Part shown: piece after piece, positions 19,542 through 29,004 of the stretch | How positions within the stretch are numbered: the stretch's first letter is position 1 | Layout: each line of letters starts with the position of its first letter | NCBI RefSeq assembly: GCF_040187885.1 | Contig: NZ_JBDPLH010000011.1 | Coordinates: 99,686 to 163,685 of the forward strand | DNA from: Roseateles_E cavernae | GTDB taxonomy: Bacteria; Pseudomonadota; Gammaproteobacteria; Burkholderiales; Burkholderiaceae_C | Direction: 5' to 3' | DNA length: 64,000 nucleotides | Program-made: the position numbers and the translations under genes | Notes under the pieces: model-generated | The model's input: the letters and a program-made list of their open reading frames with translations, nothing else | What the model was told of the DNA's origin: nothing | Databases searched by the model: none

Positions 19542-20851
19542 TGAGCCTTCAGCTGGATTGCGGGAGTGATCTGGCAGGCCCGCCAGGCCGGCAGCAGGCC
19601 GGCGATCAGGCTGGCCAGCAGGGCCAGGGCCAGGGTTGTGGCCAGCATGACCGGGTCGAGCCGGGCCAGCTCGGCATGGGCACTGCCATCCTGGCGCACG
19701 GCCCACAGCCCGGCCCAGGTCAGCGCCAGGCCCAGCAGACCGCCGACCAGACCCAGGCTGCCGGCCTCGACCAGGAACTGCGCGAAGATTGCGCGCTTGG
19801 ACGCCCCCAGCGCGCGCCGCACGCCGATCTCGCCGCTGCGGCGCAGGCATTTGGCCAGCAGCAGGCCGACGGTGTTGGTCAGGCAGACCAGCAGGAAACC
19901 GAAGGCCAGCCAGAGCTGCAGCCGGATGTCGCTGGGCACGGCCTTGCGCACCAGCAGCCAGTCCATCACCGACAGCAGGCGGGCATTGGCGGGCCGCTCG
20001 AAGCGCCCGGCGCTGCGCTGCTGTTCGCTGTAGTGGTTCAGATGGCTGCGGTAGGCCTCGCGCTGCTCGGCCGTGTCGAGCTGGACCCAGTACTGGACCC
20101 AGGCACAGGGAGCGTTCAGCTCGCGCGGGTCGTTGACGCTGCTGTTGCCCCAGCAATTGGTATTGCCCGAGGTGCCGAAGCGCAGCGCCACCGCGGTCTG
20201 GAACGGCGCATAGACCTGGGCCGCCTCGCTATAGGCGCCCAGCGTCAGGTCGAAGAAGTGGGGCGCCGGGCGCCAGCTGTCGAGCACGCCGACGATGGTC
20301 AGGTCCTTGTCGCCGATGCGCAGCAGCTTGCCGACGCTCATGCTGCTGCCGAACAGACGCTCGCTGAGCTCGCGCGAGATCACCGCGACGCGGGCCTGGG
20401 CGCTGTCATCGGCGGCGCTCCAGCCCTGGCCCTGCAGAAAGCGCGGCTCGAACATCGCGAAGAAATCGCTGCTGGCCCAGCGGGCGCGCACGTTGAACGG
20501 GGTCTGCTCGGGGCGGCCCGAGCCGGCCGGGTCCAGCGCCACATCGCCGCCGCTCATCATCACCTGGTGCACGCCGCGCGCCTCGCGCAGCAGGGCCTCG
20601 GCATCGAAGCGGGTCAGCTGCAGGCCGGGCTCTTCGCCGGGCGTGTAGTCGCGCATGCCCTCGGCATCGAGCTGCACATTGAAGAGCCGCGCGCTCTTGT
20701 GCGGGATCGGGTCGCCGGCCAGCACGCGGAACACCGTCAAGGTGGTCATGCAGGCGCCGACGCCCAGCGCGATCGCGATCACCATCAGCGCGCTGAGGGC
20801 TTTGCTGCGCCTGAAGCTGCGCAGCGCCAGGGAGAGGTAGTAGCTGAACAT
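19538..20851 (-). CDS. MacB-like ABC transporter permease A
   Basis: A 437-residue FtsX/MacB-type permease paired with its downstream neighbour. An N-terminal helix (ALSALMVIAIALGVGACM) is followed by the periplasmic core domain and three C-terminal helices; the FtsX signature reads GEIGVRRALGASKRAIFAQFL. The periplasmic domain carries a Cys pair (NTNCWG and NAPCAW). The start is the ATG at 20851, giving the normal MacB-like N-terminus. It sits 11 bp after the TolC gene in the efflux operon. Confidence 0.88.
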   Translation of the reverse strand: MFSYYLSLALRSFRRSKALSALMVIAIALGVGACMTTLTVFRVLAGDPIPHKSARLFNVQLDAEGMRDYTPGEEPGLQLTRFDAEALLREARGVHQVMMSGGDVALDPAGSGRPEQTPFNVRARWASSDFFAMFEPRFLQGQGWSAADDSAQARVAVISRELSERLFGSSMSVGKLLRIGDKDLTIVGVLDSWRPAPHFFDLTLGAYSEAAQVYAPFQTAVALRFGTSGNTNCWGNSSVNDPRELNAPCAWVQYWVQLDTAEQREAYRSHLNHYSEQQRSAGRFERPANARLLSVMDWLLVRKAVPSDIRLQLWLAFGFLLVCLTNTVGLLLAKCLRRSGEIGVRRALGASKRAIFAQFLVEAGSLGLVGGLLGLALTWAGLWAVRQDGSAHAELARLDPVMLATTLALALLASLIAGLLPAWRACQITPAIQLKAQ

Positions 20852-20862
20852 GATGTCTTCCT

Positions 20863-22170
20863 TCACTCCTGCAGCAGCGTGTTGACGGCCGCCAAGTGGG
20901 TTTCGTCGATGGCCCCCGCCGCCTGCCGGAGTTGCAGGCGGGCCAGCACATACTGGTGGCGGGCCTGGGAGTAAGCACCCTGGGCGGCCGCCTGGTTCTG
21001 GATCGCGAGCAGCAGATCGGTCATGCTGCGGGTGCCCAGCTCCTGGCCGGTCTGGGTGGCGGCCAGGGCCCGGCCGGCGGCCTCGACCGCACTGCGGGTG
21101 CTGTCCATCTGGGCGGCGCCCAGCTGCACCGCGTCGAACTGCGCCAGCGTCTCGCGCACCACGCGGCGGCGGCGCTGCTCCAGCGCCTCGCGGGCGCCGT
21201 CGCGCTGGTAGGCGGCCTGGCGGCGCTGTGCTTCGGTGGCGCCGCCGGCGAACAGTGGCAGGCTCAGGCTCAGGCCCAGCGTGGTGTCGCTGCGGCCCGA
21301 ACCAGCGCCCGCGCCGGCGCCCAAGCTTTGCGGCCAGTGGCGGCCGCTCTCCAGCGCCAGGCTCAGGGTCGGCAGATGGGCGGCGCGGGCCGCGTCCAGC
21401 GCCTGCTCGCTGGCGGACAGGGCCAGTTGCTCGGCGCGCAGCGCCGGGTTGTCGCGCAGCGCCTGCGTCACCCAGGCCTCGCGCTCGGCCGCTTCGGGCG
21501 GCAGCGCGGCCAGGTCCTGAGCCAGGGGCTTGAGAGGGCCGGGCGGGCTGCCGGTGATCTCGGCCAGGGCCTCGCGGGCGTCGAGCAGGGCCTTGCGCGC
21601 CGCCACGGTGTTGGCGCGGGCCAGGGCGTGGTAGGTGCGGGCCTGCTCGATATCGACCTGGGCGCCCAGACTGGCGGCGAAGCGGGCCTGGGCCTGCTGG
21701 ACCTGGCGGGCGAAGGCGTCTTCATTGGCCTGTACGGTGGCCAGCGCGTCGCTGGCGCTCAGCACGCCGAAGTAAGCCTGGGCCACCCGCACCAGCAAGG
21801 CCTGCCGGGCCGCCTGCAGCAGGGCCTGCTGGCCCTCGTCACGGGCCTGGGCCGAGCGCAGCCGGGCCATGCGGGCGAAGTCCAGCAGCACCTGGCTGAT
21901 GCGGTGCTGCAGCTCGCGCGAGCGCTGCTCGCTGCCGCCCGCCAGGCGTTGGTGCTCCTGGGTCCACGCCAGCGTCCATTGCGGCAGCAGCGGCGCGCGC
22001 GCCTGGCCGAGCTCCTCGCGGACGCCGCCGCGCGCGGCCTCGGCGGCGGCCAGCACCGGGTCGCTGGCGCGGGCCTGGGCATAGGCCTGCAGCAGATCCT
22101 CGGCGGCCCCGGCAAGACCTGGCGTCAGCGCCAGCATCATCAGAAACAGTGTTCCGGTCTTAGGCCGCAT
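20863..22170 (-). CDS. TolC-family outer-membrane efflux channel
   Basis: A 435-residue outer-membrane factor. The signal peptide is TGTLFLMMLALTPGLAGA; the mature chain shows the two coiled-coil repeats of the TolC family, with an ARASDPVLAAAEAARGG start and LAQFDAVQLGAAQMDSTRSAVEAAGRAL in the second half. It forms the outer-membrane duct of the pump. It lies between the ATPase and permease genes, overlapping the ATPase gene by 11 bp, so the pump is encoded complete in one transcript rather than relying on a housekeeping TolC. Confidence 0.9.
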   Translation of the reverse strand: MRPKTGTLFLMMLALTPGLAGAAEDLLQAYAQARASDPVLAAAEAARGGVREELGQARAPLLPQWTLAWTQEHQRLAGGSEQRSRELQHRISQVLLDFARMARLRSAQARDEGQQALLQAARQALLVRVAQAYFGVLSASDALATVQANEDAFARQVQQAQARFAASLGAQVDIEQARTYHALARANTVAARKALLDAREALAEITGSPPGPLKPLAQDLAALPPEAAEREAWVTQALRDNPALRAEQLALSASEQALDAARAAHLPTLSLALESGRHWPQSLGAGAGAGSGRSDTTLGLSLSLPLFAGGATEAQRRQAAYQRDGAREALEQRRRRVVRETLAQFDAVQLGAAQMDSTRSAVEAAGRALAATQTGQELGTRSMTDLLLAIQNQAAAQGAYSQARHQYVLARLQLRQAAGAIDETHLAAVNTLLQE

Positions 22171-22861
22171 GACGTTCCAGGGCCGACAGATCGCTGGTGA
22201 TGTCGACCACCTGGCCGTCAATCACATGCACATTGCGCTGGGCGCGGGCGGCCAGCTGGGGGTCGTGGGTGACCATCACGATGGTGGCGCCCTCGCGGTG
22301 CAGCTCCTCCAGCAGCTCCATCACGCTGCGGGCCATCTGGCTGTCGAGGTTGCCGGTCGGCTCGTCGGCCAGCAGCAGGCGCGGGCCGCCGGCCAGCGCG
22401 CGGGCGATCGCGACGCGCTGCTGCTGGCCGCCCGACAGCTCGGCCGGGTAGTGGCGGGCCCGCGAGGCCAGGCCGACCCGCTCCAGCGAGTCGCGCACCC
22501 GCTGGGCCCGCTCGGCGCTGTTGAAGCCGCGGTAGCGCAGCGGCACCTCGATGTTGTCGGCCACATTGAGGTCGCCGATCAGGTTGAAGGCCTGGAAGAT
22601 GAAACCGATCTTCTCGTTGCGCAGGCGCGAGCGCTGCGCGTCGCCGAGGCCGCTGACGTCGACGCCGTCGAGCTCGTAGCGGCCGCTGCTGTGCGCTTCC
22701 AGCAGGCCGGCAATGGTCAGGAAGGTGGTCTTGCCCGAGCCCGAGGGGCCGGTGACGGCGACGAACTCGCCCTCCCTGACGGTCAGATTGAAGTCGCGCA
22801 GCGCATAGGTCTCGACCATCTCGGTGCGGTAGACCTTGGCCAGGCCGGTCATCTTGAGCAT
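22160..22861 (-). CDS. LolD/MacB-type ABC transporter ATP-binding protein
   Basis: A 233-residue nucleotide-binding subunit. Walker A is GPSGSGKTTFL (about 39-49), the signature is LSGGQQQRVAIARAL, Walker B is LLLADEPTGNLDS, and the switch His lies in MVTHDPQLA. The ATPase is most like the MacB/LolD class that powers mechanotransmission rather than membrane transit. It pairs with the two permeases encoded downstream. It lies 12 bp after the adaptor gene. Confidence 0.94.
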   Translation of the reverse strand: MLKMTGLAKVYRTEMVETYALRDFNLTVREGEFVAVTGPSGSGKTTFLTIAGLLEAHSSGRYELDGVDVSGLGDAQRSRLRNEKIGFIFQAFNLIGDLNVADNIEVPLRYRGFNSAERAQRVRDSLERVGLASRARHYPAELSGGQQQRVAIARALAGGPRLLLADEPTGNLDSQMARSVMELLEELHREGATIVMVTHDPQLAARAQRNVHVIDGQVVDITSDLSALERHAA

Positions 22862-22873
22862 TCTTGTGTCCCT

Positions 22874-24142
22874 TCAGTTGGCAATCGTCACCCGGTCCGC
22901 GCCCTGGAAGGCGTCGGTACCGGCAATCACGACCCGGTCGCCTGCCTTCAGGCCGGCCAGGATCTCGATCTTGTCGAGGCTGCGCGCACCCAGGCGCACC
23001 ACCACCTTCTCGGCCACGCCCTCGCGCAGCACATAGGCATGGGTGCCGCCGGCCTCGTCGGCAAAGCTGCCGCGTGCGACGCCGAGCACCTGCTCGCGCT
23101 GGTCCAGCAGCACGCGCACCGACAGGCGCTGGTTCTGGCGCAGCTGCTCCGGCGCCTCGCCGTCAAAGCGCAGCCGCGCCGCGACCTCGCCGTTGACCAC
23201 CTCGGGCGAGATGCTGCTGACCCGGCCGCGCCAGCTGCGGCCGTTGCCCTTGATCTCGCCGGGCATGCCGATCGCCAGCTCGCGGGCAAAGCTCTCGCCG
23301 ACCTGCATCTGCAGCTCCAGCGCCGAGAGGTCGACCACGGTCAGCAGCTGCGCGTCGCGCGCCACCTGGGCCTGCTGCGCCACCAGCAGCTGGCCCACCT
23401 GGCCGTCCACCGGCGAGCGCAGTTCCAGCTCGGCGAGCTGGCGCCGCAGGTCCTGCACCAGCAGGCTCTGGCGTTCCAGCGCCTGGCGCCTGGCCTGGAC
23501 ATCGAACTTCAGGCTGTCCTCGGTCAGGCCGAGGCCGGACTCGGCATGGGCCAGCGTGATGCGCGCCTTCTCCAGCGCGTCGCGCGCCTGCTCGACCTGC
23601 ATGCCGGCGGTCGCGCCGGCCTCGAAGGCCTGGGTCTGGCGGGCCAGATGGTTCTGCGCCGTCTGCCGGTCGATCTTGGCGTTCTCCCAGGCGCTTTGCA
23701 GCGCGGCGCGCTGCTGGCGGGCCTGGACCTCGGCGCGCAGCAGCTCGGTGCGCATCGCGTCGGCATTGCTTTGCTCCTGGGCCAGGCGGGCGCTCAGCTC
23801 GGGGCTGGCGATGCGGCCGAGCAGCTGGCCGCGCTTGACGCCGTCGCCGGCGCGCACCTCCAGGCTCAGGCTGCCGGCCTGCGGGGCATAGAGGGTCGGG
23901 CTGTTGGCCGCGACGACCCGGCCCTCGCCGGCCACATCGCGCACCAGCGGCCCCAGGGCCACGGTGGCCACGGTCAGGCGCGACAGGCTGACCGAGGCCT
24001 GGCCGGCGGCCAGGCGTTGCACCGAAGGCCAGACGGCCACGGCCGCCGCCAGGGCGATCAAGGGCAGGGCCAGCATCAGCAGGCGGCGTCGGCCCGAGCG
24101 GCTTGGCAGGGGACGGTCTTGGGCGGAGGTGTCGCGGATCAT
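22874..24142 (-). CDS. MacA/HlyD-like periplasmic adaptor of the efflux operon
   Basis: A 422-residue membrane-fusion protein. A basic cytosolic N-terminus (RSGRRR) and one helix (LLMLALPLIALAAAVAVWPS) precede a lipoyl half-motif, a long coiled-coil hairpin (about 110-220), the second lipoyl half (ELRSPVDGQVGQLLVAQ), a beta-barrel and the membrane-proximal domain (GDRVVIAGTDAFQ). It bridges the permeases and TolC. The annotated ATG lies only two bases after the transcription start predicted from the sigma-54 promoter; an ATG at 24076 (22 codons in) is an alternative start, though it removes the basic cytosolic segment. First gene of the operon. Confidence 0.88.
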   Translation of the reverse strand: MIRDTSAQDRPLPSRSGRRRLLMLALPLIALAAAVAVWPSVQRLAAGQASVSLSRLTVATVALGPLVRDVAGEGRVVAANSPTLYAPQAGSLSLEVRAGDGVKRGQLLGRIASPELSARLAQEQSNADAMRTELLRAEVQARQQRAALQSAWENAKIDRQTAQNHLARQTQAFEAGATAGMQVEQARDALEKARITLAHAESGLGLTEDSLKFDVQARRQALERQSLLVQDLRRQLAELELRSPVDGQVGQLLVAQQAQVARDAQLLTVVDLSALELQMQVGESFARELAIGMPGEIKGNGRSWRGRVSSISPEVVNGEVAARLRFDGEAPEQLRQNQRLSVRVLLDQREQVLGVARGSFADEAGGTHAYVLREGVAEKVVVRLGARSLDKIEILAGLKAGDRVVIAGTDAFQGADRVTIAN

Positions 24143-24154
24143 GCCGCTCTTGAT

Positions 24155-24170
24155 TGCAAAGCCCGTGCCT
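24155..24170 (-). promoter_or_regulatory. Sigma-54 promoter of the efflux operon
   Basis: On the minus strand the sequence reads AGGCACGGGCTTTGCA. The invariant GG (24169-24168) and GC (24157-24156) are separated by exactly 10 bases and the flanks fit the GGCAC...TTGCA consensus at nearly every position. Transcription would begin near 24144, two bases before the adaptor ATG at 24142. The regulator encoded in the same operon is an NtrC-type activator, which supports a sigma-54 promoter here. Confidence 0.75.
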
Positions 24171-24198
24171 GCCGCTGGTGAAGGGGGAAATTATTGAA

Positions 24199-24211
24199 AA
24201 TCAATGACTTA
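24199..24211 (+). promoter_or_regulatory. IHF-binding site consensus
   Basis: AATCAATGACTTA matches the IHF consensus WATCAANNNNTTR at every specified base. It lies in an AT-rich island within a GC-rich intergenic region, about 61 bp upstream of the predicted sigma-54 start and between it and the TGTCCG palindromes. That is where IHF normally bends DNA to bring an enhancer-bound activator to sigma-54 polymerase. Confidence 0.6.
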
Positions 24212-24236
24212 ATGCGCGGGGCATGGACTGCTTCGG

Positions 24237-24271
24237 TGTCCGCGGACAGCTGTCCGGACGGCCGGCGGACA
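24237..24271. promoter_or_regulatory. TGTCCG/CGGACA palindrome array, candidate enhancer
   Basis: Four TGTCCG half-sites in alternating orientation lie within 35 bp: 24237-24242, 24243-24248 (inverted), 24251-24256 and 24266-24271 (inverted). The first two make the perfect 12-bp palindrome TGTCCGCGGACA; the second and third make CGGACAGCTGTCCG. Relative to the sigma-54 start at about 24144 they span roughly -93 to -127, the usual distance for an NtrC-type upstream activating sequence. The array also lies just before the dbpA -10 element, so it could affect dbpA. Confidence 0.55.
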
Positions 24272-24282
24272 GTCGGGCAGGG

Positions 24283-24288
24283 GATAAT
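24283..24288 (+). promoter_or_regulatory. Candidate -10 element of dbpA (leaderless arrangement)
   Basis: GATAAT lies exactly 6 bases before the dbpA ATG at 24295, so a normal start would fall on the A of the ATG. No Shine-Dalgarno sequence is seen at a usable distance and no good -35 is visible. Confidence 0.45.
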
Positions 24289-24294
24289 CCGTCG

Positions 24295-25716
<1,422 letters not shown>

Positions 25717-25842
25717 GCGGCGTGAATAGCTGGCGTTCCATCCCCCGATCGCAGGAGCCGGGGCGCTGAAACGAGACCTTTGCACGCGCAGTCCGCGTGG
25801 GGCCGCCTAGGCTTGATCCGTGCAACGCCTCAGGAGCCCATC

Positions 25843-26061
25843 ATGGACAGCTCACGCAGCCCCTTCGAACTGCGTTTTCAGTCACTTTTCGACACCGGCA
25901 AGGCCCTGGCCTTTCCTTGCGACGAGCGCGGCAATGTGGCGCTGGACCAGCTGAGCCCGCGGGCGCTGACCAACTATCTGTTTGCCCGCACCGTGATCGG
26001 GCGGGAGTACGCGACTCCCGCCGTGCTCCTTACTTGCCCCAGCCGTCCCTCAGCCCGGTGA
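25843..26061 (+). CDS. Small conserved hypothetical protein
   Basis: A 72-residue protein of unknown function. The first 60 residues (FELRFQSLFDTGKALAFPCD, then a Leu/Ala-rich helix and NYLFARTVIGREYATPAV) look like a small soluble protein that I recall as a recurrent short hypothetical protein of Burkholderiales; I cannot name a function. The ribosome binding site AGGAG lies 8 bases before the ATG, supporting the start. Its last 11 codons overlap the end of glnS on the opposite strand, and those residues (LLTCPSRPSAR) look unlike the rest, as if the original stop had been lost and the frame extended. Confidence 0.68.
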   Translation: MDSSRSPFELRFQSLFDTGKALAFPCDERGNVALDQLSPRALTNYLFARTVIGREYATPAVLLTCPSRPSAR

Positions 26062-27826
26062 CCTTGTTGAAGACCGGCTGGCCAGCCTTGTGGTCGACCG
26101 AGTCGGCGATGAAGTAGCCGTGGCGCTCGAACTGGAAGTGGGTGTCGGCCGGCACGGCGGCCAGTGAGGGCTCCAGATAGGCCTGGACGATCTTGCAGCT
26201 GTTCGGGTTGATCTCGGTGATGAAGTCGATATCGCCCGCGCCCGGCTGCGGCACGGTGAACAGGCGGTCGTACAGTCGCACCTCGGCCGCGACGGCCTCG
26301 TGGGCGCCCACCCAGGTGATCACGCCCTTGACCTTGATTGCATCGGCGCCTGGCGTGCCGCTCTTGGTGTCGGGAACGATGGTTGCCAGCACGGCTGTGA
26401 TGTTGCCGTCCGCGTCCTTCTCGCAGCCCGTGCACTCGACCACATAGCCGTACTTGAGCCGCGTCTTGTTGCCGGGGAACAGGCGGTGGTAGCCCTTGCT
26501 GGGCACCTCCATGAAGTCCTCGCGCTCGACCCACAGCTCGGGGCCGAAGGTGAAGTCACGCTGGCCCAGCTCGGGCAGATGCGGGTGGGCCGGGGCGTGG
26601 CAGGGCTCGCGGTGCTCGATGGAACCGAAGATCTCGGTGAAGTTCGTCAGCTTCAGCTTGAGCGGCTCCAGCACCACGCTGGCGCGCGCCGCCTTGCCTT
26701 CCAGATCGGCGCGCAGATAGCCGTCCAGCACGGAGTAGTCCAGCCAGCTATTGGTCTTGGTGGTGCCGGAGCCGTCCACCATCGCGCGGATGCTCTCGGG
26801 CGTGTAGCCGCGCCGGCGCATGCCCACCAGGGTCGGCATGCGCGGGTCGTCCCAGCCGCTCACATGGCCTTCCTCGACCAGCTGGCGCAGCTTGCGCTTG
26901 CTGGTGACCACATAGCTGAGGTTCAGGCGGCCGAACTCGTACTGGCGGGGCAGCGGGCGGGCCAGCAGGCCGCCATCGGCCAGGTGCTCCAGCAGCCAGT
27001 CGTAGAAGGGCCGCTGGTCCTCGAACTCCAGCGTGCAGATCGAGTGGGTGATGCGCTCCAGCGCGTCCTCGATCGGATGGGCGTAGGTGTACATCGGGTA
27101 GATGCACCAGGTGTCGCCGGTGTTGTGGTGGGTGGCGCGGCGGATACGGTACAGCGCCGGGTCACGCAGATTGATATTGGGCGAGGCCATATCGATCTTG
27201 GCGCGCAAGACCATCGCGCCGTCCGGATGCTTGCCGTCGCGCATCTCGCGGAAGCGCGCCAGGTTCTCTGCGGGCGTGCGCTCGCGGAAGGGGCTGTTGG
27301 TGCCGGGTGTCGTGAAGTCGCCGCGGTTGGCGCGCATCTGTTCCGGCGTCTGCTCGTCCACATAGGCGTCGCCGGCCGTGATCAGGTGCTCGGCCGCGCG
27401 GTACATGAAGTCGAAGTAGTCGCTGGCGTAGAACAGATGCGAGGTGGTCTTGCCCTCGGACTCGGCATCCCAGCTCCAGCCCAGCCAGGCCACCATCTCC
27501 TTGATCGCGTCGACGTACTCCTGCTCTTCCTTCTCCGGGTTGGTGTCGTCGAAGCGCAGATGGCAGATGCCGCCATAGTCGCGCGCCAGGCCGAAGTTCA
27601 GGCAGATGGCCTTGGCATGGCCGACGTGCAGATAGCCGTTGGGCTCGGGCGGGAAGCGGGTGCGGATCTTGGCCGGATCCAGCGGGCCGGCGCCATGGTG
27701 CAGGGCATCGCCCGGGCTGCCGGCAAAACGGCGCTCGCCCTGCAGCTGGCCCTGGCCTTCGAGATCGCGCTCGATGATGGCGCGCAGGAAGTTATGGGGT
27801 TTCAGGGTTTCGTCGGGCTGGGACAT
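26030..27826 (-). CDS. glnS: Glutaminyl-tRNA synthetase
   Basis: A 598-residue class I synthetase that charges tRNA-Gln in the cytoplasm. The HIGH-type motif is PEPNGYLHVGHAKAI (about 62-76) and the KMSKS-type loop is VVTSKRK; catalytic-core segments GICHLRFDDTNPEKEEQEYV and RRGYTPESIRAM follow the GlnRS rather than the GluRS pattern. The C-terminal beta-barrels recognise the anticodon (VVECTGCEKDADGN, YFIADSVD). Length is a little above the E. coli enzyme. Its 3' end overlaps the convergent small gene by 32 bp. Confidence 0.97.
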   Translation of the reverse strand: MSQPDETLKPHNFLRAIIERDLEGQGQLQGERRFAGSPGDALHHGAGPLDPAKIRTRFPPEPNGYLHVGHAKAICLNFGLARDYGGICHLRFDDTNPEKEEQEYVDAIKEMVAWLGWSWDAESEGKTTSHLFYASDYFDFMYRAAEHLITAGDAYVDEQTPEQMRANRGDFTTPGTNSPFRERTPAENLARFREMRDGKHPDGAMVLRAKIDMASPNINLRDPALYRIRRATHHNTGDTWCIYPMYTYAHPIEDALERITHSICTLEFEDQRPFYDWLLEHLADGGLLARPLPRQYEFGRLNLSYVVTSKRKLRQLVEEGHVSGWDDPRMPTLVGMRRRGYTPESIRAMVDGSGTTKTNSWLDYSVLDGYLRADLEGKAARASVVLEPLKLKLTNFTEIFGSIEHREPCHAPAHPHLPELGQRDFTFGPELWVEREDFMEVPSKGYHRLFPGNKTRLKYGYVVECTGCEKDADGNITAVLATIVPDTKSGTPGADAIKVKGVITWVGAHEAVAAEVRLYDRLFTVPQPGAGDIDFITEINPNSCKIVQAYLEPSLAAVPADTHFQFERHGYFIADSVDHKAGQPVFNKVTGLRDGWGK

Positions 27827-27861
27827 CGGGGGGCAGCGCGCGGGCGCTGTCGGGGTTGGTG

Positions 27862-28920
27862 TTATTGGTGGGCGATTTTATCGGCAGGCTGGATCGCGAT
27901 CTTGCGGCCCAGCAGTCGGATGGGCGCCTCGGCCCGGGCGCGCAGCTGGCCACAGCCGCCATCGACATCCTGACCGGCCGAATCGCGCAATTTGGTCAGC
28001 ACGCCGCGCTGGTGCAGGCGCCGGGCGATGTCCCGGGCCTTGTCCCAGCTGGGGCGGGTGAAGGGCAGCTCGGGCACGCTGTTGTAGGGAATCATGTTCA
28101 GCAGGCCGAACTTGCCCTTCAGCAGCGCGACGATGCCGTCCAACTCGTCCTCGCCATCATTGATGCCGTCCAGCAGGGTCCATTGGTACTGGATCGGATA
28201 GCCGCTGGCGCGGGCATAGGCCTCGCCGGCGTCGACCAACTGCTGCGGCGTCAGGCGCGGCGCGCGCGGCAGCAGCTGTTCACGCAAGGCCGGCTTGCTG
28301 GTGTGCAGGCTCAGCGCCAGCGCCGGCTTGACCGGACCTTCCAGCAGGCGCTCGAAGACGCGCGGGTCGCCGACGGTCGAGAACACCAGGTTCTTGTGGC
28401 CGATATTGCCGGCCGTGCCCAGCAACTCGATCGCCTCGACGACGTTGTCGAGGTTGTGGGCCGGCTCACCCATGCCCATGAAGACCACCTTCTTGACCGG
28501 TCGCAGGGTGCGCGCCAGTGCCACCTGGGCGACGATCTCGCCACTTGTCACCTGGCGGATCAGCCCGTCGCGCCCGGTCATGCAGAACTGGCAGCCGACC
28601 GCGCAACCAACCTGGCTGGACACACACAGCCCGTCGCGCGGCAGCAGCACGCTCTCGATCATCTGGCCATCGACGAGATCGACCAGCAGCCGCGCCGAGC
28701 CGTCCTCGCCGGGGTGGCTGGAGCGCAGCCGGGCCAGGCCTTGCAGCTCGGCCATCAGCGCCGGCAAGACCTCGCGCACCGTCAGCGGCAGGAAGTCCTC
28801 GATGGCGCGCCGGCCCTGGTCCAGCGGCAGGGCCTGGACCCAGTGCCGCAGCAGCCGCTGCACATGGGGCGGCTTGGCGCCCAGGGCGTGCAGCCGGTGT
28901 TGAATGTCTTGAATGCGCAT
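27862..28920 (-). CDS. RlmN/Cfr-family radical SAM RNA methyltransferase
   Basis: A 352-residue radical SAM enzyme. The iron-sulfur motif is CAVGCQFC (C-x3-C-x2-C), preceded by GLCVSSQVG and followed by VVFMGMGEPAHNLDNV, LVFSTVG and ALALSLHT. The second conserved Cys near the end is in DVDGGCGQL, where RlmN has ACGQL, so both methyl-transfer cysteines are kept. RlmN methylates C2 of A2503 in 23S rRNA and A37 in some tRNAs. The sequence is diverged from canonical RlmN and is not in the usual ndk-rlmN-pilF setting, so it may be a second paralogue; I give no symbol. Confidence 0.88.
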   Translation of the reverse strand: MRIQDIQHRLHALGAKPPHVQRLLRHWVQALPLDQGRRAIEDFLPLTVREVLPALMAELQGLARLRSSHPGEDGSARLLVDLVDGQMIESVLLPRDGLCVSSQVGCAVGCQFCMTGRDGLIRQVTSGEIVAQVALARTLRPVKKVVFMGMGEPAHNLDNVVEAIELLGTAGNIGHKNLVFSTVGDPRVFERLLEGPVKPALALSLHTSKPALREQLLPRAPRLTPQQLVDAGEAYARASGYPIQYQWTLLDGINDGEDELDGIVALLKGKFGLLNMIPYNSVPELPFTRPSWDKARDIARRLHQRGVLTKLRDSAGQDVDGGCGQLRARAEAPIRLLGRKIAIQPADKIAHQ

Positions 28921-28962
28921 CGCGAGAATTGCCAGGGGAGTCAGTGTTAACCCTGATATTGG

Positions 28963-28970
28963 GCTAAGCT
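28963..28970 (+). promoter_or_regulatory. GCTAAGCT element, candidate -10 of the CoA-transferase gene
   Basis: GCTAAGCT ends 34 bases before the ATG at 29005. TAAGCT keeps the T1, A2 and T6 of a -10 hexamer. The same octamer occurs 32-38 bp before ispF and the SIMPL gene, and once before narX. No convincing -35 is visible. Confidence 0.3.
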
Positions 28971-29004
28971 GCGCGGCATTGCCGCCGCTGCCCGATTGTC
29001 CTCC

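Noticed and set aside
18303..20156. Extended reading of permease B into the permease A gene
   Set aside because: The extra 200 residues are frame-shifted permease A sequence with no domain; the ATGA overlap at 19541 gives the correct start.
24193..24205. ATTGAAAATCAAT as a possible FNR box
   Set aside because: The half-sites are TTGA/TCAA with a 3-base spacer instead of TTGAT-N4-ATCAA; the overlapping IHF consensus explains the AT-rich sequence better.
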